DNA of 34,706 nucleotides from Terriglobia bacterium (GTDB lineage Bacteria; Acidobacteriota; Terriglobia; Terriglobales; Acidobacteriaceae), in assembly GCA_020073385.1 (NCBI GenBank), contig JAIQFH010000065.1:1-34706 (forward strand), given 5' to 3'. The stretch's first letter is position 1; each line of letters begins with the position of its first letter. Below the pieces are notes generated by a model. That model ran no database searches, was not told where the DNA came from, and saw only the letters and a program-made list of their open reading frames with translations. The translations under genes and the position numbers were made by a program. Of this stretch, positions 17,240 to 25,376 are shown in pieces.

Positions 17240-17494
17240 ATGTTCGCCAATCCCCCGGCCAACTGGTATCACTGCAACCAGTACAGCGCTCAAACGGCCT
17301 GCGAGCACTGTGGAGGCATCTTGCGGCACAAGAAGTGGTGTATTACGTGCGACGCTGTGGTTCAGTACGCGTATAGCGTGGTGCTGGAGCCGGAGAACTT
17401 GACGTTCTGCGATCGCCTCATTCTCCACGCTCTCGGGGTTTCGTGGGGAAAGACCTGCTGCGCGGGTTCCTGCGGACAAACAGACAAAGCTTAG
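17240..17494 (+). CDS. Small cysteine-rich putative zinc-ribbon protein
   Basis: An 84-residue protein with a Cys-rich core: CEHC and CITC pairs about 12 residues apart form a likely zinc ribbon, and a CCAGSC cluster near the C-terminus could bind a second metal. The middle segment AVVQYAYSVVLEPENL...LILHALGVSW is the most conserved-looking part. ATG 17240 has GGAGG at 17228-17232, seven bases upstream; an ATG at 17236 is in another frame. I believe similar short proteins recur in Acidobacteria without known function. Its stop overlaps that of the convergent metallophosphoesterase by 3 bases (TTAG). The CRP-like site upstream may control it. Confidence 0.6.
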   Translation: MFANPPANWYHCNQYSAQTACEHCGGILRHKKWCITCDAVVQYAYSVVLEPENLTFCDRLILHALGVSWGKTCCAGSCGQTDKA

Positions 17495-18504
17495 CGTGCG
17501 GCGGCCACCGCCGCTGCGGTGGGAGTAGCAATCTTCACAGAATCAGGCTGGGTCCGGACGGCTTTGCCGCTCGTCAGGTCTAGCCGGTTCATTGTGACTG
17601 TAACCTGCTGATGATCAACCTGGAGCAGCAGGTAGTGATAGTTCACTTCCTTGCTTTGAAAGGGATCGTCTGCGGCTCGCTGGATCGGGTACGCGTGCGC
17701 CGCACCGCCTCCGGAGACAAAATATGTGATACCGCCATGCTCGTGGCGCTCGTAGTTGTGGACGTGCCCGCTGAACACCACCATGCGGAAATGTGCGTGA
17801 GACTGCCGCTCCTCCAGCATTTTTGCTAATGCGTGTTCCGGGACGCGAGCCGAGTGTCCACCACCGAATTTCTTTTCGTCGGAGGAACTGGTGTAAGGCG
17901 GATGGTGGAACACGAGAAAGACGAAGTCTACTTCTGAAGGCACATGATCGAGTTTGTCGGCCAGCCACTGACCCTGAGGTCCGGCGAGTTCGTCCTGGGA
18001 ACTGTCGAGCACCAAGATGAGAGTATTTGCGGCACGCACCGAGTAATAGCGGCTGTTATTCAGCTCGGGGAAGCGCTGGAAGTAGTTGCCCAGAGCCACT
18101 TTTGGATCTCCATGCAAATCGTGATTGCCCAGCGCAGGATAGATTCTGATCTTTTTCTCGCGCAAAACGCTGGTTTCGCTGTCCCACACCTTCCAGTCAT
18201 TTTCGTCGTAACCGTTGTAGACGATATCTCCAGTGAAGCAGAGGAATGCGGGATTCGCTTCGGCTATCGCGTTCACCAGGGCCACCCGCATCAGCGGATT
18301 AGCGGCTTCGGTGTCTTTCGGATCGTGAAAGCGCGTGTCACCGTAGGCAACAAAGCGGAACGGCGTCTTTATATCCAGATGCAGATCAACGGCGGCAGCT
18401 GTCTGGGCGGTCGACCTCTTCGTACAGCAGGGGAGAAGGACCAGGGTCGTGGTCGCCACAAGGGCGAACACGACGAATGGCAGAGTCTTACGCCTCACGC
18501 TCAT
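17491..18504 (-). CDS. Exported calcineurin-like metallophosphoesterase
   Basis: A 337-residue protein with the calcineurin-like phosphoesterase motifs in order: GDTR (D56) with H60, TGDIVYNG (D93), GNHD (N127, H128), FHHPPYTSS, and SGHVHNYER. These bind the two-metal centre. Residues 9-26 form a hydrophobic signal segment followed by CC; a lipobox is possible but not canonical, so it is either secreted or a lipoprotein. The motif set resembles purple acid-like or Icc-like phosphatases; the substrate is unknown. Start ATG 18504. It is monocistronic or the last gene of its unit, with the TonB-receptor remnant 85 bp upstream in the same direction. Confidence 0.87.
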   Translation of the reverse strand: MSVRRKTLPFVVFALVATTTLVLLPCCTKRSTAQTAAAVDLHLDIKTPFRFVAYGDTRFHDPKDTEAANPLMRVALVNAIAEANPAFLCFTGDIVYNGYDENDWKVWDSETSVLREKKIRIYPALGNHDLHGDPKVALGNYFQRFPELNNSRYYSVRAANTLILVLDSSQDELAGPQGQWLADKLDHVPSEVDFVFLVFHHPPYTSSSDEKKFGGGHSARVPEHALAKMLEERQSHAHFRMVVFSGHVHNYERHEHGGITYFVSGGGAAHAYPIQRAADDPFQSKEVNYHYLLLQVDHQQVTVTMNRLDLTSGKAVRTQPDSVKIATPTAAAVAAAR

Positions 18505-18588
18505 AGGAAGGCCTTTTCCAGACGGACCCTATTGTCCCACGACCAGCACTTCGAACTGGCTATTCTCCGCCCGTGGAGAGGAAACAAT

Positions 18589-18952
18589 TTAGAACTTCAC
18601 ACGCAGCATGAACTGAATCTGCCGCGGCAAACCGATGCCAGTGATCTTGGTCTTAAAGCCGTTGGCCGTCGTCGTGACGGTGTACTTCCCGACTGCCAGC
18701 CCAGGAAAACGGTAATACCCCTTTTGAATTCGTCGGCTGATCTTCGCTGAGGCCAGTGTCGACCGCGAGCACTTTGACTGCGGCGGCGATGATCACGCTC
18801 CCTGAGGCATCAGTGACGGTGCCTTCGAGCACGGCTCGATCCACTTGCGCAGACGCTGCAGGCGCTCCAACGAATAGGAACGGAATGGCGACCAGAAGTG
18901 CGAGTGAGAGTTGGGCGACAAGGGAGTCGTTTCCGAGTGGGCGAGAATCCAT
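18589..18952 (-). pseudogene. Internally deleted, frameshifted TonB-dependent receptor (Oar-like) remnant
   Basis: The start is intact: AAGGAG eight bases before ATG 18952, a signal sequence, then VDRAVLEGTVTDASGSVI, which opens a carboxypeptidase-regulatory-like domain as in large acidobacterial TonB-dependent receptors. At a run of four G (18718-18721, minus strand) the frame shifts. Removing one G restores KGYYRFPGLAVGKYTV and TANGFKTKI, then GIGLPRQIQFMLRVKF and a stop at 18589. The ending RQIQFMLRVKF looks like the last beta-strand of an outer-membrane barrel. About 120 residues remain of a protein that is normally around 1000, so plug and barrel appear deleted. It is very likely non-functional. 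Confidence 0.7.
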
Positions 18953-19213
18953 GGCGTAAGCTCCTTCCGGCACAAGAGACGCCGAATCGAGAGGAGTTCT
19001 CAAAATGATGAGGCGGTGCCGTTCGAGATTTGCATCTCCGCTACATTTCAGACTGGGGTTTGCTATGAAGAGGGATCCTAGAGCCGGAGTTGTGACGTGG
19101 GCGTGAACGTCAAGTTAATATTTCTTCAGATTGGGAAGCGCCACTCCTGGCCCCCAACTACACTATGGGGAGAAAAATCTGATCGCTTCTTCGATCGGAC
19201 GTAAGCGAATGCG

Positions 19214-19894
19214 ATGAAGCTGCTGATTGTGGAAGACGAAGTGCGCATGGCTGATCTTCTTCGGAAAGGATTGACCGAGGAAGGCCATATGGTGACGTGC
19301 GCCTCCGATGGGGCGGAAGGGCTTGCGTTGGGCAGGGATTACGAATTTGACGTGATCATCGTGGATGTCATGATGCCGAAACTCAGTGGATATGATCTGG
19401 CCAAGCGCTTACGGTCGGAGCGAGTTCGGACTCCGATCTTGATGCTGACCGCAAAGGATTCGGTGCCTGACATTATCCGCGGCCTGGATTTGGGCGCCGA
19501 TGACTACATGACCAAACCTTTTTCCTTTGCCGAACTCGTGGCGCGGCTTCGCGCAGTGAAACGGCGGGCAGTAGCGGCGCACGATCCACAGTTGAGGATT
19601 GCGGACTTGGTCCTGAATCCCGCCAGCAGGGAAGTGTTTCGCGGGGAGGAGCATGTCTCGCTAACGCGCACCGAATACAGTCTCCTGGAGCGGCTGATGT
19701 ATCGTTCGGGCAAGGTCGTGTCGCGGCGTTCGCTCATCGAGGCGGTCTGGGGTTTCGAACGGGAAATTGAGGGGAACACGCTTGACGCATTCATGCATCT
19801 GCTGCGCAACAAAGTGGATCTGCCGGGCCGGCCAAAATTGATACACACGGTGCGGGGGGTTGGTTACATGATTCGTTCGGATGAGCAGGCATGA
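19214..19894 (+). CDS. OmpR/PhoB-family response regulator
   Basis: A 226-residue DNA-binding response regulator. The receiver has acidic residues E7-D8 (LIVEDE), phosphoacceptor D51 (IIVDVMMPK), the Thr of LMLTAKD and Lys in DYMTKPFS. The winged-helix C-terminal domain (about 128-222) has RTEYSLLERLMYRSGKVVSR and the wing IHTVRGVGYMI. It is the closest match to the CopR/CusR type of metal or envelope-stress regulators, but the signal is not readable. Start ATG 19214. Its stop overlaps the kinase start (ATGA, 19891-19894), so the pair is translationally coupled. A TACACTAT sequence at about 19158 may be the -10. Confidence 0.94.
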   Translation: MKLLIVEDEVRMADLLRKGLTEEGHMVTCASDGAEGLALGRDYEFDVIIVDVMMPKLSGYDLAKRLRSERVRTPILMLTAKDSVPDIIRGLDLGADDYMTKPFSFAELVARLRAVKRRAVAAHDPQLRIADLVLNPASREVFRGEEHVSLTRTEYSLLERLMYRSGKVVSRRSLIEAVWGFEREIEGNTLDAFMHLLRNKVDLPGRPKLIHTVRGVGYMIRSDEQA

Positions 19895-21312
19895 GAAGAC
19901 TCTCTATTGGAATGCGTCTCATGCTTTGGTATGTGGCCGTCTTTGCCTTGGGAGAGTTGGTCTTTGGCGCAAGCATGTTCCTTATCCTGCGACACAATCT
20001 CTACGACCTGGTCGATGACGGCTTGGAGAGCCAAATCGAAGACCTAAAGAACTTTCTCGTGGCCCAGCAAAAGGATGCAACGCCTGCAAAGCTCCGGGAA
20101 GAGATGGCCGCGATATACGACCATGAACACGCGGGAGATTTTCTCGAAGTCCACGACCAGAGCGGCGAGCTGATTTACCGTTCCAGCTTCCTGCAGACGC
20201 ACGAGCTGACTTTCTCGCAGCCCGATCAGGTGAACCGTCCTCTGCTGAGAACCCGGCGCATTAACGGAGAACATTTCCGCTTCGCTTTCGAGAAGCTCAA
20301 CGTTGACGGACGCGTCTACACCCTCGAAATGGGTGCTCCGGCCGATGATGCTTTCGAGACTCTTCAGCTGTTCCGTTCTTACTTGCTAATTTTTGCTCTC
20401 CTGTTGCTCCTGGTGTCCGCAGGAGTCGGTTATTGGATGAGCCGCAGAGCACTGGCTCCCGTAGATGCGCTGGTGCGGACGGCGCGGGATATCAGCGGAA
20501 CCAATCTCAATCGCCGGCTGCAAACGCTCAACACCGGAGATGAACTGCAGCGGCTGACGGACACGCTGAATGAAATGCTCGAGAGGATCGAATCAGCATT
20601 TCAGAAAATTACCCAGTTCACTGCCGACGCCTCGCACGAGTTGAGAACACCCGTCTCTCTCATTCGGACGGAAGCGGAAGTGGCGCTGCGGCGGTCACGC
20701 ACAGAGTCCGAGTACAAGGAGTCTCTCCTCCAGATTCTGCAGGAAGCCGAACGTACTACGCTGCTGATCGAGCAATTACTGGAATTGGCTCGCGCTGACT
20801 CCGGCCGTGGATCGCTAGTTATGCAGTCGGTGGATCTGCCAGAGATTTTGCGCAGCGTTGTCAGCAGTTGGCAGCAGGTTGCCGCCGCGCGCAATCTCCA
20901 GTTTTCGACCGACATATACAAACTGGATGTCTCGGTGATGGGCGAGCCGACTCTTCTCCGGCGGCTCGCAGACATCCTTCTCGACAATGCCTTCAAATAC
21001 ACTCCCTCCCCGGGTTCGGTGCGCCTGGCGCTCGAAGTGAGAGAAGAAACGGCAGTGATTACAGTGCGAGATTCTGGAATGGGTATCGCCCAAGAAGAGC
21101 AGGAGAAGATCTTCGAGCGCTTCTACCGTGTCGACAAGGCTCGCAGCCGCGGAGAAGGAGGGGTTGGACTTGGCCTGGCGATAGCGGAGTGGATCGTGTT
21201 GCAGCATCGAGGTGCAATCTCGGTCGAAAGCCAGCCCGGAGAGGGCGCCACTTTTCGCGTAGAGCTTCCATTGATCGTTGTCGATGTGCAGAGTCCGTTG
21301 CTGTCGCAGTGA
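19891..21312 (+). CDS. Membrane sensor histidine kinase (CusS-like)
   Basis: A 473-residue partner kinase. TM1 is at about 12-34, a periplasmic sensor domain at 35-158, TM2 at about 160-183 and a HAMP linker at 184-236. The phospho-His is H249 in ADASHELRTPVS. ATP-binding boxes are LLDNAFKYT (N), VRDSGMGIA (G1), FERFYRVD (F) and GVGLGLAIAEWI (G2). The layout matches CusS/heavy-metal-type kinases. The start overlaps the response regulator stop by 4 bp. The sensed signal is unknown. Its gene ends 46 bp before the old tRNA-Leu promoter and 92 bp before the element's left edge. Confidence 0.93.
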   Translation: MRRLSIGMRLMLWYVAVFALGELVFGASMFLILRHNLYDLVDDGLESQIEDLKNFLVAQQKDATPAKLREEMAAIYDHEHAGDFLEVHDQSGELIYRSSFLQTHELTFSQPDQVNRPLLRTRRINGEHFRFAFEKLNVDGRVYTLEMGAPADDAFETLQLFRSYLLIFALLLLLVSAGVGYWMSRRALAPVDALVRTARDISGTNLNRRLQTLNTGDELQRLTDTLNEMLERIESAFQKITQFTADASHELRTPVSLIRTEAEVALRRSRTESEYKESLLQILQEAERTTLLIEQLLELARADSGRGSLVMQSVDLPEILRSVVSSWQQVAAARNLQFSTDIYKLDVSVMGEPTLLRRLADILLDNAFKYTPSPGSVRLALEVREETAVITVRDSGMGIAQEEQEKIFERFYRVDKARSRGEGGVGLGLAIAEWIVLQHRGAISVESQPGEGATFRVELPLIVVDVQSPLLSQ

Positions 21313-21357
21313 AATTATCAAGCAGCCGGAACAATCTGGGGACATCAAGCTCTGGTA

Positions 21358-21385
21358 TTCAAATCCGCGTCAGCTGCCGTACAAT
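21358..21385 (+). promoter_or_regulatory. Probable original promoter of the tRNA-Leu gene, now at the element's left edge
   Basis: TTCAAA (21358-21363), a 16-bp spacer and TACAAT (21380-21385), about 19 bp before the tRNA 5' half at 21405. If recombination occurred in the 42-bp repeat, this stretch was upstream of the intact tRNA before integration. Confidence 0.4.
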
Positions 21386-21403
21386 GGTGATGCCTTTCTC
21401 CTC

Positions 21404-21445
21404 GGCCGGGATGGCGGAACTGGCAGACGCAGCGGACTCAAAATC
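21404..21445 (+). repeat. Left attachment repeat: 5' half of tRNA-Leu(CAA)
   Basis: Identical over 42 bp to 33062-33103. It covers the acceptor 5' strand, D arm, anticodon loop and the first bases of the 3' anticodon stem, and then diverges (TGTTTTCAGG). No matching 3' acceptor (CCCGGC) follows, so it is not a functional tRNA. Confidence 0.85.
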
Positions 21446-21858
21446 TGTTTTCAGGCACTTGCAGGAAAACGCACCGTGACGCACCGGACCGCAACGTCCC
21501 TTCAGCCAACTGCGTTGCAGCCCCCTCCACCTGCACGAACCCGCATCACGATGCTCGATTTACCCGCCTAGACTGACACCAAAACTGACACCGGAGCGCT
21601 CAGAAATCTGGCGATGCTGCGCTTCGTTGTTTGCCGTTGAAAGAGCCGTTGTTGGGCGACGACAGCTGACCGTCTTTGAATTGGGGCACCCCATAGATCA
21701 GGGGTGACCGGGCGGTCGTCTATAGGGTCACGGCCTGCTCTTTGGCCCCGAACCGTTCCGGCAGTTACTCGAATGCGCCCGCGCCTCCGCCGTCACCCGG
21801 TGGCTGCTGCGACGGATGAAAGCGGCTTCGGGTGCGTTCGCACCCACGGGAGAGCCGC
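21446..21858. other. Noncoding left end of the element
   Basis: No supported gene in 413 bp. It holds a stem GTTTTC...GAAAAC just inside the repeat (about 21447-21470), paired ACTGACACC motifs at 21572-21592, and nested inverted repeats between about 21683 and 21735 (CACCCC/GGGGTG and GTGACC/GGTCAC). These could be recombination or structural sites. Confidence 0.4.
21572..21592 (+). repeat. Left copy of a candidate integrase arm-site repeat
   Basis: Two ACTGACACC motifs separated by three A residues. The 21-bp block recurs at 32966-32986 with three differences, in the same orientation. The two blocks are 127 bp and 76 bp from the core repeats. Confidence 0.35.
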
Positions 21859-22047
21859 CTAGTTTTTAGGGTGATCGGCGGGGTTCATGCCGCAGAACTG
21901 CCGATAGATTCGGTCGATTCTGAGGCACTCCGCCACTTCTCTGAGCACCCGCTCTTTTGCTTCGGGCGATAACCTCTCGTAAAACCTCGTGCCAGTCAGC
22001 AAGCACAATCGGTAGTGGGAAAGCCTCTGCCATTCATCCATCATCAT
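21859..22047 (-). CDS. Small hypothetical protein
   Basis: A 62-residue, charged, mostly helical protein (MMMDEWQRLSHYRLCLLTG, then RLSPEAKERVLREVAECLRI). I do not recognise it. AAAGGAG lies 14 bases before the first of three consecutive ATG codons, so the spacing is long and the start may be the first. It is on the same strand as the next gene (22134-22766), 86 bp apart, and may be co-transcribed with it. It is the leftmost cargo gene of the element. It looks like a cytoplasmic helical protein without metal or membrane features. Confidence 0.45.
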   Translation of the reverse strand: MMMDEWQRLSHYRLCLLTGTRFYERLSPEAKERVLREVAECLRIDRIYRQFCGMNPADHPKN

Positions 22048-22133
22048 CGGGTCGGGTGTATCTCCTTTCTCAGAAGTGCTTCATCGTTCTGCCCCGGAAC
22101 GCTGCCAAAGGGTTCGGCTGAACAAATGCCGAT

Positions 22134-22766
22134 TCAGAAGAGAGGAATCTGCTCCCCAGTATCCATTGCACGGCTCTGTTCTCTGAGCCTCTCTCGGACC
22201 GAGTCCACGTAGTCCGGTGCCGAGAGTTTGTCGCCCCACAGCCAATCTTCGCTTCGCGATGTCGGTACTAGGTCTTTAAGGCGATGGCCGTATTTTGCTT
22301 TCAAGATTTCGGCGACTTCGGCGAAACGCTTGTATTCCTCCCAGCGCGCAGGCTCCGAAAAGATGACGGTGTCCCTGTGCTTGATGAGTGTGCGTCGGTC
22401 ATCAGGATTGCTGTGGTCGTTGTCCCACGCGAGCGTGAAGCTGTCCTCGTTGATTTCTGGGAGTTGCTCTGGCTCCCGCAGCTTCTCCCGCTCGAACTTG
22501 TCGAACCCGTCATCAATTCTTTGAACGTATTCCCGAATACCGGGTTTGTCTTGATTCGAGCGAAGTTCCTCCAGAGTCGGGTAACTGACGATGGCCAGCA
22601 TTGGTGCTTCAAGGGAACTGCAGCGAGGACAGTGACAATCCATCAACTGGTCGAAGTACTCAACTGTCCCCTGTTCAAAAGTGCCTAGCCAGTGGCACTT
22701 CGGACACTCAAGGACTTCAGTTTTCCAGAGATCATCGAAATAGTGGTCGAAGTGGCGCGCGCTCAT
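22134..22766 (-). CDS. Hypothetical protein with N-terminal zinc ribbon
   Basis: A 210-residue protein. Near the N-terminus, CPKC and CPRC pairs (about residues 21-24 and 46-49) form a likely zinc ribbon. The rest is acidic and helical, with a segment EEYKRFAEVAEILKAKYGHR followed by DLVPTSRSEDWLWGDKLSAPDYVDSVRERL. I recall similar sequences in genomic islands but no assigned function. I chose ATG 22766 because GAGGAGG lies just upstream; the frame stays open to 22892, but that extension is unsupported. It may be a defence or island-maintenance protein, but nothing in the sequence shows this. Confidence 0.6.
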   Translation of the reverse strand: MSARHFDHYFDDLWKTEVLECPKCHWLGTFEQGTVEYFDQLMDCHCPRCSSLEAPMLAIVSYPTLEELRSNQDKPGIREYVQRIDDGFDKFEREKLREPEQLPEINEDSFTLAWDNDHSNPDDRRTLIKHRDTVIFSEPARWEEYKRFAEVAEILKAKYGHRLKDLVPTSRSEDWLWGDKLSAPDYVDSVRERLREQSRAMDTGEQIPLF

Positions 22767-23083
22767 GATTCCTCCTCGTGGGTTGATTTGTGGAACTAGG
22801 TTGTGTTCTACGGTAAGGACAGCAGTGGTGGAAGGGGTTGGAATATAAAAAGCCCCCTGAGAGCGAGGGCCTTGGAGCAGATCGTATTTCATGTATCAGT
22901 CTAAGCGAAGCGGCAGACTTACGCTGTGATCGGTATCACGCTAGATCGAACTGCTGGTGCGCAGCCGAAGCGGGAGGGGTTTTGAGTGAAGTGGGATTCT
23001 CCAACAAAATTGGTTTGGTTTGCGTAACGCCCCATGCGAAGATCGGAGGCAGTTCGAGGCTTCGCGCCAACGCGAGATTGCCA

Positions 23084-23494
23084 ATGAACCGCTGGAATAT
23101 ACCTGATTGGCTTGAGCGAGAGGTTATCCTGCGTGACAAAGCGTGTGTCTATTGTGGCACGGTCTTCGGCGCTGATGGACGAATCGGAAATCGCCCAAGC
23201 TGGAAGCACATCATCAACGATGCTCGGATAATCAACCGAGAAAACATCTGCCTATGCTGTCGTTCGTGTAATTCCAGTAAGGGTGTCAAACGGCTTGAAA
23301 TCTGGATTGAATCGGCCTACTGCAAGCGCCGCAAAATCTCAGAGGACAGAGTCGCGGATGTTGTGAAAAAGGCGTTAGCGAATTTCGCTCCCACCCAGCA
23401 ACGCGGACCAGCGCGCCGCCGTGGAGGCGCTGGAGCGGGCGCGGGCGCAGCGGGCGGCGCTCGCGTTGTCCCCGTCGGCAGAACCGCAGGCTAG
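23084..23494 (+). CDS. HNH-type endonuclease
   Basis: A 136-residue small nuclease. The core is NIPDWLEREVILRDKACVYCG, then PSWKHIINDARIINRENICLCCRSCNSSKG. The two Cys pairs (CVYC and CRSC) hold the zinc of the HNH fold; H of WKHII and the N of INDARII are the likely metal and catalytic residues. HNH proteins of this size cut DNA, often as phage, homing or defence nucleases. The last ~30 residues (RGPARRRGGAGAGAGAAGG onward) come from a very GC-rich stretch and are not part of the domain. Start ATG 23084; the frame is open further upstream, without support. The 316-bp gap before it holds no gene but a GTGAT-CGGT-ATCAC palindrome at 22926-22939. Confidence 0.7.
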   Translation: MNRWNIPDWLEREVILRDKACVYCGTVFGADGRIGNRPSWKHIINDARIINRENICLCCRSCNSSKGVKRLEIWIESAYCKRRKISEDRVADVVKKALANFAPTQQRGPARRRGGAGAGAGAAGGARVVPVGRTAG

Positions 23495-23537
23495 GCAAAC
23501 CGAACTAGCGCAGTCGGAAAGACCGTCTCGTGAAAGA

Positions 23538-24335
23538 ATGAGCGAAGCACGGAACTGCTATTCTGTGCTGAGAATGCCTAGAAAGTGTCTGTTCTGCCCA
23601 AATCCAGCTGATAGCGTGGAGCATGTTTGGTCGGACTGGATTCTTCAAGACCTTAAACCTGCCAAGCCCATACGGATTAGGTTCGGGAAGACTTTCGACA
23701 AATGGGTAGACAACCCTGAACTGCGAATGAAATGCGTGTGCCAAGAGTGCAATAGCGGTTGGATGAGCACCATTGAGAGTGAAAACAAGCCGCACATGCT
23801 TTCTCTGATGAATGACAACCCGACTCTCCTGCCGCCAACACAACAAAAACTGCTAACACGGTGGGCAATCCTGAAGTCGATGATCCTCGATGGTTCGTCC
23901 CCCCAACGGCGCCCGGTACCGTTTTACACCGAGTGTGAGAGAACTGGAATGAAGCCACCGTTACGCGCTCTTCCTATCAACACTTTTACGTGGATCGGGC
24001 GTCTTGAGGTTAAGGCATTTCACGCCGGACTGACGAACACCTTCGGAGCGATAAACGGCATCCCTCAAGCATTTCAAGGCTGCGTCGTGACGATCATTGT
24101 TGGACATCTCGTCATTCAAGTTCTCACCATGCACTTCATGGCGATGTTCGCCACCAGTCGCCTTCGTCCCGAAGACAAGCCGGAGGAATGGGACGTGGAC
24201 CTGTCGGAAATTTGGCCTGTCTTTGGCGAGAAGTGTTGGCCTCCGAAAGTCTCGTTTGTGCTGAATGGGACTACGCCCCACCACATCGGCCACCTGATCA
24301 ACAGGTGGAAAATTGGAGAGGACATCACCAAATAA
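23538..24335 (+). CDS. HNH-like zinc-finger protein
   Basis: A protein of about 265 residues. After the start comes MPRKCLFCPNPADSVEHVWSDWIL, then about 40 residues later MKCVCQECNSGWMSTIE. The CxxC...EHVW...CxxCNxGW pattern is that of an HNH-like zinc fold in which EH replaces the usual catalytic pair. The remaining 190 residues are a mixed alpha/beta region of unknown role, with a hydrophobic stretch near AFQGCVVTIIVGHLVIQVL. I regard it as a putative nuclease or DNA-binding protein. The start could be ATG 23538 or ATG 23574 (MPRKCLFC); the frame is open back to GTG 23421 through GC-rich sequence. It follows the HNH gene after 43 bp in the same direction. Confidence 0.6.
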   Translation: MSEARNCYSVLRMPRKCLFCPNPADSVEHVWSDWILQDLKPAKPIRIRFGKTFDKWVDNPELRMKCVCQECNSGWMSTIESENKPHMLSLMNDNPTLLPPTQQKLLTRWAILKSMILDGSSPQRRPVPFYTECERTGMKPPLRALPINTFTWIGRLEVKAFHAGLTNTFGAINGIPQAFQGCVVTIIVGHLVIQVLTMHFMAMFATSRLRPEDKPEEWDVDLSEIWPVFGEKCWPPKVSFVLNGTTPHHIGHLINRWKIGEDITK

Positions 24336-24374
24336 CACACGCAGGACAACATGCAGAAGCCGGGGGTTTTGAGT

Positions 24375-24392
24375 TGTAATCGCCTGTTTTCG
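24375..24392 (+). repeat. Direct repeat flanking the small membrane protein, left copy
   Basis: TGTAATCGCCTGTTTTCG, identical to 24664-24681. Identity extends on both sides with single differences (GAG before, CAGT after). Confidence 0.6.
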
Positions 24393-24432
24393 TCAGTCGT
24401 GCGGGTGGAGGATAATTGCATAGAGATTCCGC

Positions 24433-24654
24433 ATGAAGCAAACGCTGCTCGGTCTCGTTTTGGTTCTCGTTCTCGTAGCATTTGCAGGCATCGGCATAGC
24501 CCACATTTTCAAGCCGGACTGGTTCATCAAGCGCTCGGGCGTTCGCAGGGGTGGTGAAATGCTGAGCGAATACAATCGTGCCGGGTTCCAGATCGCCGGG
24601 GCGGTTTTTGCCGCCATAGCAATCTATATGCTGTACTCTCTTTTTCGGCACTAG
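24433..24654 (+). CDS. Small two-TM membrane protein
   Basis: A 73-residue protein with two hydrophobic segments, about residues 4-24 and 50-70, joined by a basic loop (KPDWFIKRSGVRRGGEML). ATG 24433; the ribosome site is weak. It resembles many small DUF-type inner-membrane proteins, but I cannot assign one. It sits between two identical 18-bp direct repeats (24375-24392 and 24664-24681), so gene and flank may have been inserted as a unit. Confidence 0.55.
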   Translation: MKQTLLGLVLVLVLVAFAGIGIAHIFKPDWFIKRSGVRRGGEMLSEYNRAGFQIAGAVFAAIAIYMLYSLFRH

Positions 24655-24663
24655 CTTGATGAG

Positions 24664-24681
24664 TGTAATCGCCTGTTTTCG
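24664..24681 (+). repeat. Direct repeat flanking the small membrane protein, right copy
   Basis: TGTAATCGCCTGTTTTCG, the same 18 bp as 24375-24392, with the start-to-start distance 289 bp. CGACAGTTGA occurs twice just after it (about 24680-24706). Confidence 0.6.
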
Positions 24682-24751
24682 ACAGTTGATTACGACAGTT
24701 GAGAAAAGACGCGTGCTGCGGCACAGAAGTTGCGGCCATTCGGTGTAGCCT

Positions 24752-25264
24752 TTATTCCGCGACTGTAATCTGGACGCGATTTGAAGAAAGGGTCCCATCT
24801 TCTGTGCTCAGAATCGGTAAACCGAAGCTGTTGCTGGGCGGAATCGGGCTATGGTATTGCGCGACAACTTCGTAGCTGCCTTTCTTATCCACGCCGAGGT
24901 CGGACAGTCTGGATTTCAGCATCACACCATAAACGTGCCAAGGCAGGAGTTTTATAAAGGCATCCTGAGAAGCCGGAGGAGGCGTTATCGAGTCAGCGAC
25001 GACCAACTGGGGGATATCCTTCCCCGAGACCGTATCCTTCAACCAGACAGACAAACTGGCTGATTCTCCTCTTGCGAGGTAAGCGTAGATGTACACCGGC
25101 TTGCGCGACTTATTCGTTAACAGCACATCCAACGTAATCTGATCACCTGCTTTATAGGCGCTCTTGTCCGTTCTGAGTGAGACTTCCACCGTTTGCGCGA
25201 GACACGTTCCGGCGAGGGAGCAAACTGTGATTGCTGTGATTCTGCCCAGCAGGAGTACACGCAT
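24752..25264 (-). CDS. Exported beta-sandwich protein of unknown function
   Basis: A 170-residue protein. Residues 1-23 are a signal peptide (ITAITVCSLAGTCLAQ). The mature part reads VEVSLRTDKSAYKAGDQITLDVLLTNKSRKPVYI, the opening of an Ig-like or inhibitor-like beta-sandwich. No catalytic motif is seen. ATG 25264. It is on the same strand as two further exported or membrane genes (25377-25835 and 25924-26508), separated by about 110 and 90 bp. Such small secreted proteins are common in Acidobacteria. Confidence 0.65.
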   Translation of the reverse strand: MRVLLLGRITAITVCSLAGTCLAQTVEVSLRTDKSAYKAGDQITLDVLLTNKSRKPVYIYAYLARGESASLSVWLKDTVSGKDIPQLVVADSITPPPASQDAFIKLLPWHVYGVMLKSRLSDLGVDKKGSYEVVAQYHSPIPPSNSFGLPILSTEDGTLSSNRVQITVAE

Positions 25265-25376
25265 CTTTTCACCATCCGTTGATCTACCTTCCGCAACTAT
25301 AGATCAAAGACACGGCGGACCAGAATAGCTGGCGTAATATCCCATTACACTCACAGTCAAACACTGCTCAGTTCGA

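Noticed and set aside
21405..21490. A second complete tRNA-Leu
   Set aside because: Only the first 41 bases match; the T arm and the 3' acceptor strand are absent.
22838..23083. N-terminal extension of the HNH protein
   Set aside because: Residues before ATG 23084 have no domain and no ribosome site.
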